Source of the DNA: Acetatifactor muris
Lineage (GTDB): Bacteria; Bacillota; Clostridia; Lachnospirales; Lachnospiraceae
Length of the DNA: 64,000 nt
Assembly: GCA_023663635.1 (NCBI GenBank)
Contig: JAMPHD010000005.1
Coordinates: forward strand, 1 to 64,000
Direction: 5' to 3'
The position numbers and the translations under genes were made by a program. How positions within the stretch are numbered: the first letter of the stretch is position 1; the number at the start of each line of letters is the position of its first letter. Under the pieces are notes generated by a model. It worked only from the letters and a program-made list of their open reading frames with translations, searched no databases and was not told the origin of the DNA. Of this stretch, positions 62,091 through 64,000 are shown piece by piece.

Positions 62091-62598
62091 AACGCTCCAA
62101 TTCCTCCAGACGCGTGATCTTGGGAATGCCGTTGCCCTCAGTCAGTCCCCTTTTCGCCGTCCGGTCCGCCAGTTCATTATATTTGACATTGCTGTGGGCC
62201 GCCACCTTGGTAAAGAAAATCCGGATACTCTGCCCCCATTCCCGCATGGAATGCGCATATTTCTGCGTCAGTTCCGTCTTGCTGCGCCAGGCGCCGGTGA
62301 CCCACTTCTCGAGCCCCTCATAGTCATAGCAGATCTCCACCTCCGCATAGCCGCTCATCATGGCCGTGCGGACCGCGTACATGGCCCCCAACATCTCCCC
62401 CGTCACATTGCGGTGTTTGAGGGACTGCGGATTGTCGCCATTGCCGTATGCCAGACGGATCTCCCCGTCTTCGGGCAAAAACACGCAGCCGAAGGCATAC
62501 TTCTTCAGGCGGTCGTCATAACTTCCGTCCACATAGATCGACAACCGCCCCGAAGGGGGCATTTTATTGGCCTTGTCCTGAAATCCCTGCTCCTCCAT
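62077..62598 (-). CDS. Ribonuclease H-like protein
   Basis: The 173-aa protein has the type 1 RNase H motifs: IYVDGSYDDRLKK (Asp), TGEMLGAMYAV (Glu), ICYDYEGLEKWV (Asp) and AAHSNVKYNELADRTAK (Asp). It hydrolyses RNA in RNA:DNA hybrids. The start at 62598 (MEEQGFQDK) follows GGAGGAGAGA; a GTG at 62727 gives an extra basic N-terminus but lacks a site. It is the first gene of a set with the pseudouridine synthase, ligA and metA. Confidence 0.85.
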   Translation of the reverse strand: MEEQGFQDKANKMPPSGRLSIYVDGSYDDRLKKYAFGCVFLPEDGEIRLAYGNGDNPQSLKHRNVTGEMLGAMYAVRTAMMSGYAEVEICYDYEGLEKWVTGAWRSKTELTQKYAHSMREWGQSIRIFFTKVAAHSNVKYNELADRTAKRGLTEGNGIPKITRLEELERYADE

Positions 62599-62664
62599 CC
62601 GCCGTTTCTCTCCTCCATCCGCTCGCTCTGCATCTGCCGTTTTCGCTCTCAATCCTGCCAAGAA

Positions 62665-62697
62665 AGCTCCCGCAGACATGATCTGTCTGCGGAAGCT
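62665..62697. repeat. Strong inverted repeat upstream of the RNase H gene
   Basis: AAGCTCCCGCAGACA and TGTCTGCGGAAGCT flank a TGATC centre. The stem would be about 14 bp with one mismatch. The minus strand lacks a clear U-run after it, so it is not a typical terminator. It lies between the promoter at 62753-62781 and the RNase H start, so it could be a leader hairpin. Confidence 0.5.
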
Positions 62698-62752
62698 CCG
62701 TATCCTCTGTCGACTCTCAAGGTTCACATCAATGACGCAACCCTCAACTAAT

Positions 62753-62781
62753 AATTTACCATTGATTCAGAACCTTGTAAA
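62753..62781 (-). promoter_or_regulatory. Promoter of the RNase H / rlu / ligA / metA genes
   Basis: TTTACA (62776-62781) and TAAATT (62753-62758) on the minus strand, separated by 17 bases. Confidence 0.6.
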
Positions 62782-62845
62782 CCTATTTATGTACTTTTTG
62801 CGGCCGGCTTTTTCCTGTTGACTTTTGACGACCGACTTTCCCCGC

Positions 62846-63865
62846 TTATTCCTTCTTGGAGGAGTGCAGCAGTGATGTGATCAGCCGAACCACGCCCGCC
62901 ACGGCGGCCCACAAAACGCCCGCCACAGGCCAGATGATCCAAGTGGTGTGCCATGTCCGGGTCACAAAGGACCACAGCAGATAAGCCGCCACCACCAGAC
63001 TCCAGTAAATACCTGCGATGATACTCAACCGGCTCTCCTTCCGCATCTTTTTCTTCTCCACCGAGTAATCATCGGTCTGGAGCAGCTTGTCGAAACTATC
63101 GTGAATGATGCCCGCCCGCACGAACAGATACACGGCCACGGCCACCGTCACGAGAAAGATGCCCACGCCCCACATTTCCATCTCCTCCCCGGCAGCCCCC
63201 ATACTACCAATGACACACAATGGGATCACGGATAAAATGCAAAGCCCCACTCCCACGGCAATGCAGACCCCAAAGGTGCTCACATAATTTTCCTTCCGCT
63301 TGGAGACCATTCCCTCCACTCCGTACTCCGGCGCCAGAATCTCCCGCTCCAGCCAGTCAAACTTGTCATAATGAATGCCCTGTAAAATAAAGATGATCAC
63401 GGCGATGGCCACCATTCCCAAAAGCACCATCACGCCGATCCCCTCCGCCAGATCCGACGACGCGCGTGTCAGTCCCAACTCCGCCGAGCCTCCCCAGACG
63501 ATCAAAACAATGGGGGAACAGATACAGAGCGCCACGCCAAGCCCTATCATATGGGCAAATTCCTTTGTCCTGTCCAGAAAATTTTCCGCCTCCTCCAAAG
63601 AGATCCTTCTGCGGGGACTCTCCGGTGTCTCATCCGAAGACAGGCCCTCGCCCTGCGGGATCTCCTCGATCTCTTCCTTAAGTAAATAGTCCGTGCTCAC
63701 CCCGAACAGGCCGCTCATTTTGATGATCTTATCCAAATCCGGAATGGACGAACCGCTCTCCCACTTGGACACGGACTGTCTGGAAATATCCAGTTTGTCC
63801 GCAAGCTCCTCCTGTGACCAACCGTTTCTCTTGCGCAACATGATGATCTTGTCTGCCAGTATCAT
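62846..63865 (-). CDS. XRE-family regulator fused to a membrane domain
   Basis: The 339-aa protein has an N-terminal XRE helix-turn-helix (MLRKRNGWSQEELADKLDISRQSVSKWESGSSIPDLDKIIKMSGLFGVS in segments). A linker follows and then about six TM helices (LGVALCICSPIVLIVWGG, IGVMVLLGMVAIAVIIFILQG, TFGVCIAVGVGLCILSVIPLCVIG, VGIFLVTVAVAVYLFVRAG, plus two near the C-terminus). Such HTH-TM proteins are membrane-tethered regulators in Clostridia. The ATG follows GTGAGGC. It is the last gene seen, at the right edge. Confidence 0.82.
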   Translation of the reverse strand: MILADKIIMLRKRNGWSQEELADKLDISRQSVSKWESGSSIPDLDKIIKMSGLFGVSTDYLLKEEIEEIPQGEGLSSDETPESPRRRISLEEAENFLDRTKEFAHMIGLGVALCICSPIVLIVWGGSAELGLTRASSDLAEGIGVMVLLGMVAIAVIIFILQGIHYDKFDWLEREILAPEYGVEGMVSKRKENYVSTFGVCIAVGVGLCILSVIPLCVIGSMGAAGEEMEMWGVGIFLVTVAVAVYLFVRAGIIHDSFDKLLQTDDYSVEKKKMRKESRLSIIAGIYWSLVVAAYLLWSFVTRTWHTTWIIWPVAGVLWAAVAGVVRLITSLLHSSKKE

Positions 63866-64000
63866 TTTGCCTCACACTCTCTTTCTTAATATTTTGTCAT
63901 GACTTATCTGTAATTACCTGCTCATCATAACAAAACATCCCGCTCCCCTCCACCAATCGGAGTGTATTTTTTGTCAACCGGCGGTTGCATTCTCCCTATA

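Noticed and set aside
63866..64000. Promoter for the right-edge XRE gene (TTGACA near 63972)
   Set aside because: No -10 at suitable spacing could be found, so I do not annotate it.

Overview
The window looks like a contiguous piece of a Lachnospiraceae-type (Clostridia, Bacillota) chromosome. The evidence is moderate-to-high GC, strong GGAGG ribosome binding sites, the ispH / S1 pair beside cmk, an OadB-type sodium pump operon, HscC-like Hsp70 with a J-like TPR partner, glycyl-tRNA synthetase of the single-chain type, and a giant BcrA/BadF-type activator. Almost everything is on the minus strand; only three genes (136-1245, 1343-2002 and 51171-55439) run forward. No rRNA, tRNA, CRISPR array or insertion sequence was recognised.

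Layout. 1-92: four imperfect tandem repeats at the left edge. 136-9.97 kb: a YprB-type exonuclease, a PH-domain membrane protein, an 8-oxoguanine glycosylase, CheR, the S1-domain protein, ispH, cmk, an HI0933-type flavoprotein, and RpiR and TetR regulators. 10.3-15.6 kb: a biotin-dependent, sodium-pumping decarboxylase/transcarboxylase operon (carboxyltransferase, OadG-like lipoprotein, biotin carrier, OadB, OadA). 15.7-31.7 kb: one 16-kb operon encoding a contractile, phage-tail-like injection system. It has sheath, two tubes, a Pvc16-like cap, a PAAR-like tip, a LysM-like baseplate protein, separate hub and spike, gp25, two J-like baseplate proteins, a tail protein I-like protein, an AAA+ ATPase, several small conserved proteins and an XRE regulator. 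31.9-50.9 kb: housekeeping and envelope genes (S11 peptidase, alaS, Hsp70, J-like TPR protein, glyS, lipoprotein, recO, era, DUF4349 protein, M16C peptidase, sigma-like protein, rhomboid-like protein). 51.2-55.4 kb: the 1422-residue activator/dehydratase-like protein. 55.5-63.9 kb: small basic protein, TPM protein, zinc-ribbon membrane protein, metA, ligA, RluF-like pseudouridine synthase, RNase H, and an XRE membrane regulator.

The most striking element is the contractile injection system. It is bounded by a terminator on each side (about 15666-15703 and 31812-31852), starts just after an 18-bp inverted repeat that could be an operator, and ends with its own small XRE regulator. It has no integrase, capsid, portal, terminase, holin or lysin, and no T6SS membrane complex, so it is neither a prophage nor a classical T6SS. 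I find no tape-measure protein, no classical tail fibre and no obvious toxin cargo in the operon. It also contains at least two poorly described proteins (the 379-aa protein at 30517-31656 and the 115-aa protein at 25923-26270). This makes it the best candidate for an under-described system here.

Secondary points of interest are the sodium pump operon that carries both 12S-like and 5S-like carboxyltransferases, an Hsp70 next to a J-like protein with NPED in place of HPD, a sigma-like protein without region 4, a MetA with Glu111 (predicting acetyl-CoA use), and palindromes placed at the TetR and RpiR promoters. All family names come from reading motifs; no database search was run.
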